Below, piece by piece: positions 44,638 to 55,640 of a stretch of DNA of 64,000 bases. Each line of letters begins with the position of its first letter. Position 1 is the first letter of the stretch. Where the stretch lies: positions 37,801,979 to 37,865,978 of the forward strand of contig CM051519.1 of NCBI GenBank assembly GCA_028015205.1, written 5' to 3'. Source of the stretch: Mytilisepta virgata. Its lineage: Eukaryota > Mollusca > Bivalvia > Mytilida > Mytilidae. Made by a program: the position numbers and the translations under genes. Under the pieces are notes generated by a model. That model made no database searches. It was not told the DNA's origin and saw only the letters and a list, made by a program, of their open reading frames with translations.

Positions 44638-45200
44638 TGGATAGAATTTACGTACCCAATCCCCAGAAATGGGTGAAATACTATGGAAATATGGCAAAGG
44701 GCAATAGCAACCCATACATCAATCAAAGTGGATTTGGAATGAGAAAACAAGTTGGAGGCTCGCTTGTTGGAAGTCAAGGAACGTTTATGGTTCCAATAGA
44801 GGACGCTGTGCGTGTAGAAAATCTCGATTCACAAAATCCAATGAAAATGAATTTGGTTTCTCCTGCCCAACAGGTAGTAGAACAAGCCAAATCCGAAATT
44901 ATTGACATTCCAAAAGCAAAAAGAAGATCAAAAAGAAACTTCAAATCAAAAAACTCCAGTTCAACAAAAAGAAGTCGAACAGTAAAGACATCTCCAGGAT
45001 TCCACAAAAAGCGATCTCCTGCAAAAAGAATAAAAAAAGTTGTCAAAAGGTCTAGAAAAAGTCAAACAGGGGCAGGAAAGAAAAAAAGAAATAACAGAGC
45101 AAAGACTTCAAGAAAGAAAAACTCCACAAAAGTATTGCGAGTTCAAAAAACAAAACCTAAGACAATTAAGGATATATTCAATAATCATGGCAACTCTTAA
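44637..45200 (+). CDS. Basic core-like virion protein
   Basis: 187 residues from the ATG at 44637; a TTG three bases upstream is not needed. The first 60 residues are Gly/Asn-rich with G-G-S-L-V-G-S-Q-G. From about residue 98 onward the protein is an Arg/Lys/Ser tail (K-R-R-S-K-R-N, K-K-R-S-P-A-K-R), like DNA-condensing core proteins of adenoviruses. Position between the minor and major capsid genes supports a structural role. The 3' end overlaps the MCP start by 14 bp. Confidence 0.65.
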   Translation: MDRIYVPNPQKWVKYYGNMAKGNSNPYINQSGFGMRKQVGGSLVGSQGTFMVPIEDAVRVENLDSQNPMKMNLVSPAQQVVEQAKSEIIDIPKAKRRSKRNFKSKNSSSTKRSRTVKTSPGFHKKRSPAKRIKKVVKRSRKSQTGAGKKKRNNRAKTSRKKNSTKVLRVQKTKPKTIKDIFNNHGNS

Positions 45201-46512
45201 TGCAGTGGACTTTCAAGAAGCCCAACCCAGCGGGTTGAATCTCTTCAATATTCCACCCTATCAATCAGCAGTGGAACGTGTATATTTTCAAGAAGTTCGT
45301 TCAAACTCTCAATTAACCGGCAATATAATTGATATGGAAATCACTGGAAAACACGGCATGGAATATGTAGATCTAAAGAGATCAAAACTTTACATCAGGA
45401 CTAAAATCGTAAAAGGAGATGGAAAAGCCTTGCAAGCTACAGAATACGTTGGGCCCATTAATCTATTTCTACAGTCCATGTTTTCTCAAGTGGAGGTAAC
45501 TATGCAGGGAAAGTTAATAGCATCAACGACTAATCATTATCCATACAAGGCTATTATTCAGACGCTATTGTCATATGGAGGTGGGTCAAAAACCTCCCAA
45601 TTAACATCTCAGTTATGGGAAAAAGATGTACCGGGTCACCTAGACGATAACGATGTGAATGGCGGTACTAACAGAAGTTTGAATAGACGTTCCCTATATT
45701 TTAGCGGATCAAAAACCACAGATATGGAAGGACCCCTCTACCACGATTTATTTCACATTGACAGATACATTTTAAATCAGGTTGCTATTAATGTGAGACT
45801 TACTAAAGCAAGACCCGAATTTTGTCTAATGACAAAAGAGGTAACACCTGACTTCAAAGTGGTGATCGAAGACATTGTGTTAAAAGCATGTAAAGTACAG
45901 ATTAATCCGGCAGTCATTTACGGGCATGCTGAAATTCTTAAAACAGTTTCTGCTAAATATCCCTATACGAAATCAGAAGTGAAACAAATTGCAGTTGCAG
46001 CTGGAACAGTTAATTTTGCACAAGATCAACTATTTCAGAACATACGACCGAGTAGGGTCGTAGTTGGTTTTGTGAACGCCCTCGCCGCTGCAGGTGATTA
46101 CACTAAAAATCCATTCAATTTTCAACATTTCAACCTGAACCAAATAGGATTGTTTGTGGACAATGTACCGGTTACTGGTAATATCATGAGATTGAATTTT
46201 GATGCAACCAGTGGTCGCACTATCGTACCAGCTTTTAATAACATGTTTGAGGTAACAGATAAATGGCTGCGAGACTCCGGAAACCAGTTGAGTCGCAGTG
46301 ATTTTGCCGGTGGATACGCTTTGTATTGCTTTGAAATAGAACCACATTTCGGGAACGATGGATCTTACTTACAACTACTAAAACAGGGAAACGTTCGTTT
46401 GGAGGTACAGTTTAGCACTGCCCTTCGAGATGCAATCAGTTGTATTGTATACGCCGAATATCCAGGATACTTTGAAATTAATGCAGCTAGGGATGTCATT
46501 TTAGAAAGATGA
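45187..46512 (+). CDS. MCP: Double jelly-roll major capsid protein
   Basis: 441 residues from the ATG at 45187. A longer frame opening upstream at a TTG lies inside the preceding gene and is rejected. The N-terminal half has the Polinton capsid pattern: P-P-Y-Q-S-A-V-E-R-V-Y-F-Q-E, I-D-M-E-I-T-G, Y-V-D-L-K-R-S-K-L-Y-I, and V-G-P-I-N-L-F-L-Q-S-M-F-S-Q-V-E-V. The second jelly roll ends with V-R-L-E-V-Q-F and A-E-Y-P-G-Y-F-E-I. Trimers of such proteins build the icosahedral shell. The start overlaps the core-like gene, and the stop overlaps the protease start as ATGA. Confidence 0.93.
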   Translation: MATLNAVDFQEAQPSGLNLFNIPPYQSAVERVYFQEVRSNSQLTGNIIDMEITGKHGMEYVDLKRSKLYIRTKIVKGDGKALQATEYVGPINLFLQSMFSQVEVTMQGKLIASTTNHYPYKAIIQTLLSYGGGSKTSQLTSQLWEKDVPGHLDDNDVNGGTNRSLNRRSLYFSGSKTTDMEGPLYHDLFHIDRYILNQVAINVRLTKARPEFCLMTKEVTPDFKVVIEDIVLKACKVQINPAVIYGHAEILKTVSAKYPYTKSEVKQIAVAAGTVNFAQDQLFQNIRPSRVVVGFVNALAAAGDYTKNPFNFQHFNLNQIGLFVDNVPVTGNIMRLNFDATSGRTIVPAFNNMFEVTDKWLRDSGNQLSRSDFAGGYALYCFEIEPHFGNDGSYLQLLKQGNVRLEVQFSTALRDAISCIVYAEYPGYFEINAARDVILER

Positions 46513-47024
46513 ACACTAAACAGTTAAAGTGTGCCATCAGCTGCGACGAAGGAATGATAAAGAAAATAATTGGAGTATACGCAGCTGATGAAATTCCAAG
46601 AACACTTCCTACCTCGCCATGTGGGTTTATCGTCAATACTGACCCTCATTACCTTCCAGGAAAGCACTGGATTGCATGCTTTATAAATGAGAACAACATT
46701 TTAGAAGTATTTGATTCATATGGAAACCTCCCCGAAAAACTTTCACCCTACATAGAACAGTACGCAAACTCCTTCCAACGTTATTGGATTAATAACAAGA
46801 GACTACAGAGCTCGGATACGAAAGTTTGTGGAGAATACTGCCTATTCTATTTAATGTGTCGTTGTAGAAGACAGTTACCAAAGGACATAATCAACATATT
46901 TAGTGATAATTTCAAAATGAACGATCAATTTGTATACGATTTTGTTGAAGAACGTTTTTATTGTTGTATGGATACGTCCAAATCTTTTTGTCAATCATGT
47001 ACATGTATGAATAAAATTTCTTAG
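46509..47024 (+). CDS. PRO: Adenain/Ulp1-type maturation cysteine protease
   Basis: 171 residues. The catalytic set is visible: H53 in G-K-H-W, D69 in V-F-D-S-Y-G, Q100 for the oxyanion hole and C107 in K-V-C-G-E-Y-C. The Gln-to-Cys spacing of seven equals that of the adenovirus protease. The C-terminal tail is Cys-rich (C-C-M-D, C-Q-S-C-T-C). The enzyme would process capsid and core precursors during particle maturation. The start overlaps the MCP stop (ATGA), implying tight co-expression. Confidence 0.92.
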   Translation: MNTKQLKCAISCDEGMIKKIIGVYAADEIPRTLPTSPCGFIVNTDPHYLPGKHWIACFINENNILEVFDSYGNLPEKLSPYIEQYANSFQRYWINNKRLQSSDTKVCGEYCLFYLMCRCRRQLPKDIINIFSDNFKMNDQFVYDFVEERFYCCMDTSKSFCQSCTCMNKIS

Positions 47025-47087
47025 CTTAAACAATTGTTTAGTCATTATTTATGAACTGCACACTTCTTCAATTGTTCATTTACCATT

Positions 47088-47774
47088 ATGGAAGCCTGGT
47101 GGAATAGAGAGAGCTTACTCAAATTCGAATCCCCAACTTCCATCTTTATAGCAGCCCCTAGTGGGTCTGGAAAGACAGTTTTCACGAAGAACCTATTAAA
47201 ACATGCCGACGGAGTTTTTAAAATTCCCCCGTCTAAAATATTCTATTGTTATTCTATATGGCAAAACATATACAACGACATGAAGAGTGAAATTAAAGTC
47301 ATATCCTTCCACCAAGGTTTACCTACCATGGATATGTTAAACGAATGGGGGGCCGAGCAAGGACATAAAATTCTTGTGTTAGATGACCTCATGTTACAAG
47401 GAGTAGAATCCGATGAATTGATGCATCTCATGTGCGTTGGCAGTCACCACACCCAAATGACGGTCATATTTTTGATTCAGAATCTATTTCAAAAGGGGAA
47501 ATCTATGAGGACCGCATCTCTAAATTGTCACTATTTTATTATATTTAGAAATAATCGAGACATGTTACAAGTGCAAACCTTAGGGAAACAAATATTTCCA
47601 GGAAAAACAAAGTTTTTTATGGACTCTTACCAGAAGGCAACGTTTACACCGTATGGCTATCTCCTAGTTGATATACACCCTCACACCGATAAATCCTACC
47701 AGTTGCGATCAAACATTCTCCCAGGACAGGATACTATCGTTTATCAGCCTGAAAATGAAAAACGAGGAACGTAA
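47088..47774 (+). CDS. ATP: A32/FtsK-HerA-type DNA packaging ATPase
   Basis: 228 residues. Walker A is A-P-S-G-S-G-K-T (residues 23-30), with Ala in place of the first Gly as in some relatives. Walker B is K-I-L-V-L-D-D (94-100). A downstream sensor region contains F-L-I-Q-N-L-F and F-R-N-N-R-D. Related ATPases pump genome DNA into capsids. The 3' end overlaps the next gene by 20 bp. Confidence 0.92.
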   Translation: MEAWWNRESLLKFESPTSIFIAAPSGSGKTVFTKNLLKHADGVFKIPPSKIFYCYSIWQNIYNDMKSEIKVISFHQGLPTMDMLNEWGAEQGHKILVLDDLMLQGVESDELMHLMCVGSHHTQMTVIFLIQNLFQKGKSMRTASLNCHYFIIFRNNRDMLQVQTLGKQIFPGKTKFFMDSYQKATFTPYGYLLVDIHPHTDKSYQLRSNILPGQDTIVYQPENEKRGT

Positions 47775-48060
47775 AGCATTCGTTCAATTTCTTCTCATAT
47801 GTTCAAATAAACAGTTTGATTTCATAATGAAAACTTTAACATCCGATCAACTTCGAGTCATTGTAGAAATTGTATACAATGTAGTGAAAGGAATATGTCC
47901 CATTTCAGATGGAGATAAAACCGTGTTGTATAAGAAAAAACGACTCATTCGAGGTGCTCTTCTCTCACGGTTATCTCAGAAGCAAAGAGTACGTCAGCTG
48001 AGAAAGATTAGAAACGTGTTGCCAATTTTTCTACGAGCTTATTTAAAATATGGCGCATGA
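47755..48060 (+). CDS. Small helical basic protein, copy 2
   Basis: 101 residues from the ATG at 47755. A longer frame from a TTG lies within the ATPase and is rejected. The protein is helical and basic, related to the product of 42604-42921 through T-S-D-Q-L-R-V-I-V-E-I-V and a final R-K-I-R-N-V-L-P-I-F-L. It overlaps the ATPase upstream and the next gene downstream (by 11 bp), so it belongs to the morphogenesis cassette. Confidence 0.7.
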   Translation: MKNEERKAFVQFLLICSNKQFDFIMKTLTSDQLRVIVEIVYNVVKGICPISDGDKTVLYKKKRLIRGALLSRLSQKQRVRQLRKIRNVLPIFLRAYLKYGA

Positions 48061-48430
48061 GTTAATACTTATTCCCAAACAAAAATATGAAAAACTATTG
48101 ACAAACTGTTCGAAGGATGAAGCCAAGACTATCGATACTAATAAAACAACAAGTACCATTAATTCAAACAGCGGAACGACAAAAAATAATCGCCTTATCA
48201 AAAACAAAACCAAAGACTCAAAAGCACAGACTGGAACAGGAATGAATGGAGAAGATGAGTCATACGTTAAGATGACACCAATAGAATTTCTAAATAATAA
48301 AGGAGAACTGTCTAAACAAGAAAACCGTAAAAAGATAACAAAGACATTTTCCAAGGTGAATGATCGTCAACAACAAAAGAAGCATAGAACGGATAGTACT
48401 AAAGCAAAGTGGTTATCATTTAAGATCTGA
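48050..48430 (+). CDS. Lys/Thr-rich Polinton protein of unknown function
   Basis: 126 residues. The start L-I-P-K-Q-K-Y-E-K-L-L is followed by a low-complexity Thr/Asn/Lys linker and a tail with K-M-T-P-I-E-F-L and K-W-L-S-F-K. The order "L-I-P-K-x-K-Y, linker, M-T-P, K-W" recurs in Polintons in this position, to my knowledge, with no assigned function. It could be a scaffold or cement protein. Confidence 0.65.
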   Translation: MAHELILIPKQKYEKLLTNCSKDEAKTIDTNKTTSTINSNSGTTKNNRLIKNKTKDSKAQTGTGMNGEDESYVKMTPIEFLNNKGELSKQENRKKITKTFSKVNDRQQQKKHRTDSTKAKWLSFKI

Positions 48431-48640
48431 CATTTGATCTTAAGATTATTCTCTTTATTGTATTGTATTTCAGAAAAGTATAGATGTTTTAATAAATATA
48501 CTGAAGACTGTTTTGTCTGTAATTATTTACGCCTTAACTATTTTTTTCTGTAATTATTTACTCCTAAACCATGACTCATTTAAATTTCATTATAAAGAAT
48601 TTTGAGAATTTTATTTATATGTTAATAGACTTACCGTTGG

Positions 48641-48648
48641 TATAAAAA
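48641..48648 (+). promoter_or_regulatory. TATA box of the PolB gene
   Basis: TATAAAAA lies 40 bp before the PolB ATG, in the 250-bp gap after the preceding gene. Confidence 0.6.
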
Positions 48649-48680
48649 GCTAAACATTTCACATTAGCTGCCATAACATA

Positions 48681-51600
48681 ATGGATACGGCGACACAAGC
48701 AAGTCGCTTTTTGGAATGTCTGATAAAAAAATATCCATCTGGAGATGAACGACTGGGAACTGAAATTAAAACACTGAAACGAAAATTGGATTTAGATGAA
48801 TTTAGTGATTGTGATGAAGATGAATTAGTACGGGAAGTTGAAAAAGTGGAAGCTGAACAAAATGTTAGAAAAAAACAAAAATTAGAACATTCGTGCGACA
48901 TTTGTGAAAAGACATTTAGTCAAAAATACAACAAAGTTCAACACATGAAATCTCACTGTCTATCTTTTGATTGTAGAAAATGCGGGAAATCGTTTTATCG
49001 TGACTATTACAGAAACCGACATGAAAAAAAATGTACAAAAATTTCAAAACTGACATCGAAACTGAGTTCCAACAAATTAATCTGTAAACACTGTAGCATA
49101 CCTTTCGATGAATATGATGCATTATTTCAACATGTAGTCGATAACCATCCCTTGAAAAAAGAAGATAACCATACCTTGAAAAACAGTCGTGTAATGCCAG
49201 AGGAAAAACTGGTGCAAAGAGGAGGACATGTACAAACAATATCGAAAATTGATATCGAGCAATCGAAGAAAAGGGGTAAAACTACTACAAGGCATTTTAG
49301 AACGGGAGCTATAAATGACAATGTAAATGTTATGAATATTACGCCGGAAAAAGAAGAGAAAAACGATCTATTACAATTTTTTAGTTTTGCAAAATCTGAA
49401 GTAGACAGCGAATTAAAGATGAGATGTGCAAAAATGCGAAATATAAAATGGTACCTCTGTGTAAAGGTAGAAATGGAACGTGACATAGATGATGAAAAGA
49501 AGGAAAAAATTACTCCTCATTTTAGAAGTAAAAACTATATATCCCTAGAAAATGAAGATAATAACTATAATTTAAATGAAGCATTTCAAAAAATGAATGG
49601 ATCGCTAGAAGAATTCATACATAAAGGATCAAACTGGGTCGTTAATAAAATTATGAGTTTGGAAGTAAATACCGTAAAATACTCACCTCTTTCTGGGTCA
49701 AGCCACATGGAACTGCCTCCAAAGCTCCTTTTTTCTCGAGGAATCATTAACATTAAAAACGAAGATCAAAAGTGCTTCTTATGGAGTGTATTAGCTGCAT
49801 TGTATCCGACTGATACAAGGGCAGAACGCGTATCAAACTACCAGGAATATGAACATTTACTAAATATGGATGGTATCGAATTTCCAGTCTCCTTGTCTAA
49901 AGTAGCAAGATTTGAAAAACAGAACAATTTATCTGTAAATGTATTTGGTTTTGAAGATGGGCAAGTGTTCCCGCTCTATCTTACAAAAATGGGAAATGGT
50001 TGCAAGGAAATCAGTTTGTTATATTTATCAAACGAGAAAACCTCTCACTACTGTTGGATTAAAAATCTAAGTCGCTTTCTAGGACATACTCACAAGAACG
50101 CCCATACAAAATTACATTATTGCCATAGATGCTTACACGGATTTGTTCGCCAAGATCTGTTGGACGCTCATCGTCCATATTGTGAACGTTTTTCCTTTCA
50201 AAAAGTGGAACTACCGAAGGAAGGACAGAATGTCTTAGAATTTAAAGACTATCAAAAGATTTTGAAAGTTCCTTTCGTCATTTATGCAGATTTTGAAGCG
50301 CTTGCTCGACCGATTGATTCGTGTCAACCCAATCCTAATTCACCATCAACTACTCACCAAACGAAATTTGAAGCCTGTGGTTATGCCTATCAAGTTGTCA
50401 GTACAAATGATAAATATACCAAGCAGCCCGTGGTGTATAGAGGGGAAAATGCAGCCACGCATTTTTTTCAAAACATTTTCAAAGAGGAGGAGTGGATTAA
50501 ATCTATCTTGCAAGATCCCGAACCCCTCATTATGACGACTGAAACGGAAGAAAATTTTAAAAGAGCGACACACTGCCACATTTGTGGGTCACCATTCACA
50601 AGCAAAGAGATCAAAGTTAGAGATCATTCTCATATAGGAGTATCCGGTGATTGCCATTCTCCGACGTACAGTAATTTTAGAGGGGCCGGACATGTGTCGT
50701 GCAACCTTAACCTTCAGGATGTTTCTTTTATTCCCATATTTTTCCATAATTTACGCGGCTTTGATTCACATTTACTGATTGAAGCTGTTGGGAAGTATAA
50801 AGATAAGAAAATCGTATGTATTCCTAACAATATGGAGAAATATATTTCATTTTCAGTGGGAAATTTGAGATTTTTAGATTCATTCCAGTTCATGTCAGAA
50901 AGTTTGGAAACATTGGTAGATAATTTAGCAGCTGATGGATTAAAACATTTTCATCAATTTCGAAATAAATTTCAATCGGATGACATTGCAAGGTTACTTT
51001 TGCGGAAAAATGTTTACTGTTACGACTACGTTGACAGTCATGATAAATTTCTCGAAACAAACTTACCTCCAAAGGAAGCTTTTTATAATAAATTGAAAAT
51101 GGAAGCCATACCAGATCACGACTATAAACATGCACAAAACGTTTGGGAAACGTTTAAGATGACAAACCTTGGCCAGTATCATGATTTGTATTTGTTAACT
51201 GATGTTGTTTTGCTTGCCGATGTTTTTGAACGATTCAGAAACATGACCTTGGAATACTATGGATTAGATGCTGCTCATTTCTACACCGCTCCCGGTTTAG
51301 CGTGGCAAGCTGCTTTAAAAATGACTGGAGTGAGTTTGGAATTGTTGTCATCAATTGATATGTACAACTTCTTCGAGTTGGGGTGTAGAGGGGGAATAAG
51401 CATGATTTCAAAAAAATATGCCAAAGCCAATAATAAGTATGTGGATGGTTATGACTCCTCGAAACCAACCAGTCATTTAATGTATTATGACGCAAATAAT
51501 CTCTACGGTTGGGCAATGTCCCAGTCCTTGCCAACAGGTCTTATGCGTTGGTTGGACAGGGATGAAATCGCTCAGTTTGAATTACACAAAATTTGCTCCA

Positions 51601-52994
51601 ATGGAGACAAAGGATATATGTTAGAGGTGGACCTGGAGTATCCTAATGAGTTACATGACATGCACAACTCATATCCATTAGCACCATCACAAAAACTTGT
51701 GGAGGATGATGAATTATCACCTTATAGTCGCCATTTATATCAAGATTTATATGGTGAAAACCGTAAACGTCCGAGAACCAGTAAATTGATACCCACATTA
51801 GAAACAAAAACAAACTACATTACTCATTTTAGAAATTTACAATTGTACATACAACTAGGATTGAAGGTTAAAAAAATACATAGGATCTTAGAATTTCATC
51901 AATGTCCATGGCTAGAGAAGTATATTTCTTTCAACACCACCAAAAGACAGCAAGCAAAAAATGACTTCGAGAAGAACTTCTTCAAACTAATGTGCAATTC
52001 GGTGTTTGGGAAAACGATGGAGAATATCCGCAAAAGGGTGGATGTGAAACTTATTAATAACGAGAGAAAACTCAAAAAGTACACTGCCAAACCGTCTTTT
52101 GAACGCTTTAAGATCTTTAATGAAGATTTAGTTGGGGTTGAAAATAAAAAGACCAATCTTCTGTTGAACAAGCCGGTATATGTTGGAGCAGTTATTTTGG
52201 AACTTTCTAAAATAATAATGTACGATTTTCACTACAATGTTATGCAAAAGAGATATGAGGATCGTGTCAATCTGCTGTTTACCGATACAGACAGTCTATG
52301 CTATGAAGTTTTTACTGATGATATTTACCAGGACATGATGCAGTTTCAGCACTATTTTGACACCTCCAATTATTCCAAAGATAATCCATTGTATTCCACG
52401 ACATTCAAAAAAGTGCCAGGAAAGATGAAAGATGAGTTATCAGGTAAATGCTTTATAACTTCGATTCCATGTTTTCTAAATATTTTTTGTATTTTTTAAA
52501 TTCGTTGTAAGTTTTTTTCCAGATTTACATCAGAAAAATAATAAAGCACATTCTTGAGGAAATGGTACACACTTAATTCACACTTTGAACATCTATCATA
52601 CGCAAAGTAGTTTATTACACATAAAATTTTATCACTATTTTCAGGTGTGCCAATGAAAGAATTTGTTGGTTTGCGCCCAAAGATGTATAGCCTCATTTAC
52701 GACACCAAAGACGGGACAAAACATGAAAAACGAACAGCCAAAGGAATCGCTAAATGTGCTATAGACAAACAAATTCGTCACGATCATTATAAACAGTGTT
52801 TGTTAGAGAATACGTCAACTTTAAATGACATGAACTTGATTCGTAGTGACACTCACATTTTATATGTAAACAAAATTCGGAAAGTTGGATTGTGTAATTT
52901 TGATGACAAAAGGTTCTGGAAAAATTCAATCCACAGCTATGCATATGGACATTACAAAACTGAACAATTTAACAAACTTTGTAGCAGATTTTAA
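48681..52994 (+). CDS. POLB: Protein-primed family B DNA polymerase, 2 exons
   Basis: Exons are 48681-52443 and 52645-52994, in phase 1, giving about 1,370 residues. The 201-bp intron has a consensus CAG/GTAAAT donor and TTTTCAG acceptor and separates the polymerase core from the conserved M-K-E-F-V-G-L-R-P-K-M-Y-S segment. Domains in order: three zinc fingers (residues about 70-155), exonuclease motifs Y-A-D-F-E-A (about 535) and F-F-H-N-L-R-G-F-D, an inserted HNH/EndoVII-like zinc unit (C-H-I-C-G to H-V-S-C-N-L, about 633-677), Exo III L-T-D-V-V-L-L-A-D, motif A Y-Y-D-A-N-N-L-Y-G (about 935), motif B with N-S-V-F-G-K-T, and motif C F-T-D-T-D-S-L (about 1200). Everything needed for proofreading and synthesis is present. 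It would copy the element end to end. Confidence 0.94.
52444..52644 (+). other. PolB intron
   Basis: CAG/GTAAAT donor at 52443/52444 and TTTTCAG acceptor at 52644/52645. It contains in-frame stops, so it must be removed for a full product. It shows that the element relies on nuclear splicing. Confidence 0.85.
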
Positions 52995-53058
52995 TTTGTT
53001 TTATTATCTATCTACAAATATCATTAATGTAAATAAAATAAATTTAAATATATATTGT

Positions 53059-53799
53059 CTATTTTTCTTCAAACTGTTCAAGTTGGTGAAAGAATTCCAT
53101 GGGGTCAAAGTCGGCTGCTTTATGTTTTTTAGCTGGCGGTGCATCAGCCTCGCGGTTTGGATGTGGTCTTTTGTTAGTCGTTCCTAATACGGGAATGGAC
53201 TGTACGCTGTATTGGAGTTGAGGAGGAGGAGGGGGTGGCATCTGTTGAGTAGCAGCTTGCGATACTGGTTGATGTTGGGTTTGAGGTGGTTGTTGATCCT
53301 TAAAAGAAATGATTTCTTTTTTTTTAAATCGAAAAGATAATAAGAATTATGTCGGTTGTTAGATATTGTTTCAAAATATGTCATTTCAATGGGCTCTTTA
53401 TCAGAAGTCAGATTTTTTTGTAAAATAAATAATATAATTTCGTAAAATAGATAATATAATGAATAAAGAATCAAAATAGCATACTTAGATGGTTATAGAA
53501 GCTTTAACTATTCGCTGCTATGTTATGCTTAATTTATGAATCATTCCGATAAAAATATATAAACTTACCTCAAATTGTGGATGTAAATGTTCCATTATAG
53601 TCCTCATCCTTACTAATTCTTCGAACTCATCCCACCCGATAGAACATCTCCCAGGGTTCCGTGGGTTGTTGTTATACAGGTTTACATAAAAATAACCATT
53701 GACTTTAGTGAGAACTAAAGCCATGTTCCGACCAAACATGGTCCGCATCTCCAGGTTCCCTTTTGCACTTACTTTTTTGCAAAATGCATACTGCTCCAT
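53059..53799 (-). CDS. PC4-like ssDNA-binding protein with Pro/Gln-rich tail, 2 exons
   Basis: Exons are 53569-53799 and 53059-53298 (minus), phase 0, 156 residues. Exon 1 holds a PC4-like fold signature: G-R-N-M-A-L-V-L, K-V-N-G-Y-F-Y-V-N-L-Y, P-G-R-C-S-I-G-W-D-E-F-E-E-L. Exon 2 is Gln/Pro-rich (six Pro in a row), then a basic patch K-R-P-H-P-N-R and P-A-K-K-H-K, likely a nuclear signal, then an acidic end. PC4 proteins bind single-stranded DNA and melt promoters, so a role in replication or transcription fits. It converges with PolB, with 64 bp between stops. Confidence 0.65.
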
Positions 53800-54400
53800 A
53801 TTATTATTATTGTTATTTTATTTTTTGCAAACTTTGATAAACTTAAAAACCGCAATGTTGTAGTTTGATGATGATAGCTTTATTTATACTGCTAAATTAA
53901 TGGGTAAATGAAGAAACCTCCCTCTTTGGAAATGACAAATCAAAAATAGTTCTTCATTTCTAAAAGTTTAAATCTTAATTGTCATTGGAAAGTTTTGTCA
54001 TGCTTAAAATCGATCGGAACCGCCTACGTATCATAATGATCAAAGAGTGCAGTGAGGAACAATAATGATATTATCTAAATCTTCTCATCTTTGAAGAAAA
54101 TAACTGACCGTCGCCATACAGTCTGACAATGCACCTGGTGTAATTGTTCTTCAGTTGAAAGATGTCAAATCTCTTCAACTTTAAATCAATGAATAATGAA
54201 TAGGACTACACATATATTCTGATGGTTTCAAGTTCGTTTTCTTAAAGGCTATTCAAACTCAAGTTCATTAACCGTAGTCCAATAATTATATGAAACAGAA
54301 AAAGAAAAGCTAGGCTCCAAGTTGTCTGGATGGTTGATCAGATTACAAGGACATTCTGATTGTAGTCATTCAGATACAACCTGTGTGATCATGTTCAAAG
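53800..54400. other. Divergent intergenic region inside the Polinton
   Basis: 600 bp between two start codons pointing away from each other, so it probably holds two promoters. No repeat or further exon seen. Confidence 0.5.
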
Positions 54401-54751
54401 ATGCGAACAAAAGTTCACAGTTTATCAAAAATATACCACCCATCTATCCAAGGTCACTTCACGCGTTATAGACTTATTCAAAAGCAGGGTGTTCATTTAT
54501 ATGAAATGTTTCTCATTTACCATTTCAACTGCGAACTGAAAACTTATCACAAAATGGATAAAGTAACCATCGCCAAGGATTTAAAATTTGAATGTGAAAA
54601 GTGTTTTTCGCGACTAGCTTACCAGCAGCAGCCACACAACTGTCCGGAGGAAAAAGAAGATGAGGGGTTTGTGTGTGACTTAGAACTATATGAACAAAAT
54701 AGCATAGAGATAGAAATTAAATTAGACGATGGATTATTTGATGCAGCATGA
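54401..54751 (+). CDS. Small zinc-ribbon-like protein
   Basis: 116 residues. The segment F-E-C-E-K-C-F-S-R-L-A-Y then H-N-C-P supplies a CxxC...HxC zinc site. The C-terminus is acidic. An inner Met (M-D-K-V-T-I-A-K) just before the zinc site could be the real start. Forward strand, unrecognised. The next 890 bp to the glycoprotein gene show no coding signal. Confidence 0.5.
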   Translation: MRTKVHSLSKIYHPSIQGHFTRYRLIQKQGVHLYEMFLIYHFNCELKTYHKMDKVTIAKDLKFECEKCFSRLAYQQQPHNCPEEKEDEGFVCDLELYEQNSIEIEIKLDDGLFDAA

Positions 54752-55640
54752 AAAATAAAAGAAATAATACCAGTAGACAATGTATAGTTTGAAACAGTAA
54801 ATGATTAAAAATTTGAGACAAAACAGTAACATTTCAATCAAACGTTTGCTCTGGATTTTTGTATTTGTATTGGATAAAATTTTGTTGAACTGATATTGGT
54901 TAGAAAAACATTGGATTATAATGTTAAGAATCATTATTATATTAAAATGTAAGTTTTTTTATCGTGTTATTACATCATATGTCATTTTAATGAAAATTTT
55001 CCCTTGAACGTGGAAATTTAATATTTCATGCTATATGTACTGTAGTTATCAAAATATGTTTGACACAAGTAATAGTTCATTTTTTCACCATACAAGCGAA
55101 AATTGATTAAGTAAAGCACACTTTTTCATTACAGAGGTTCACAGGATGAATACCATATCTTAAAGGACTAAATTTGTCATTATATAATGCATTGTAGATG
55201 CAAAATATTGTTGTTTGTATTGTAACGATTTATTTATATATATCTTGTACAGTAGCTTAGAAACATAAAATTGGCATTGATAAAATAAAAATGAGAAGTT
55301 TCCCGTAGCACGAATTAACGCAGAAAGGTTACTTACATCGTTAATAGCACTGTAGTTTGGTACAAATAAATCCTGATTTACCTCCCTTACCCCGTATTTT
55401 TACCATACTCGGACTAAGTCAATAAAAACACTAAAATCGTAAGAGGGTGCTGTAAAATGCCTCTTAAAATTGAAATTAATACATGTTTCAACGATTATGG
55501 GTTGGAAAATCGACAGTAGAAAATACTAGTTTGTATTTTTTATTCTTCGATCGTCGTATTTACATGGGAGTCTACCTTATGCATATCATCGGTCTGGTTC
55601 GCTGTTGATTCAGTTTAAGTTTACGTAAACACATCCCACA
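54752..55640. other. Intergenic region inside the Polinton
   Basis: AT-rich, no exon or repeat seen. It should contain the promoter of the membrane glycoprotein gene. Confidence 0.5.

Noticed and set aside
45040..45186. N-terminal extension of the major capsid frame
   Set aside because: It would need a TTG start inside the core-like gene. The ATG at 45187 begins the conserved capsid N-terminus.
47668..47754. N-terminal extension of the small helical protein
   Set aside because: It would need a TTG start deep within the ATPase gene. The ATG at 47755 fits the length of the related copy.
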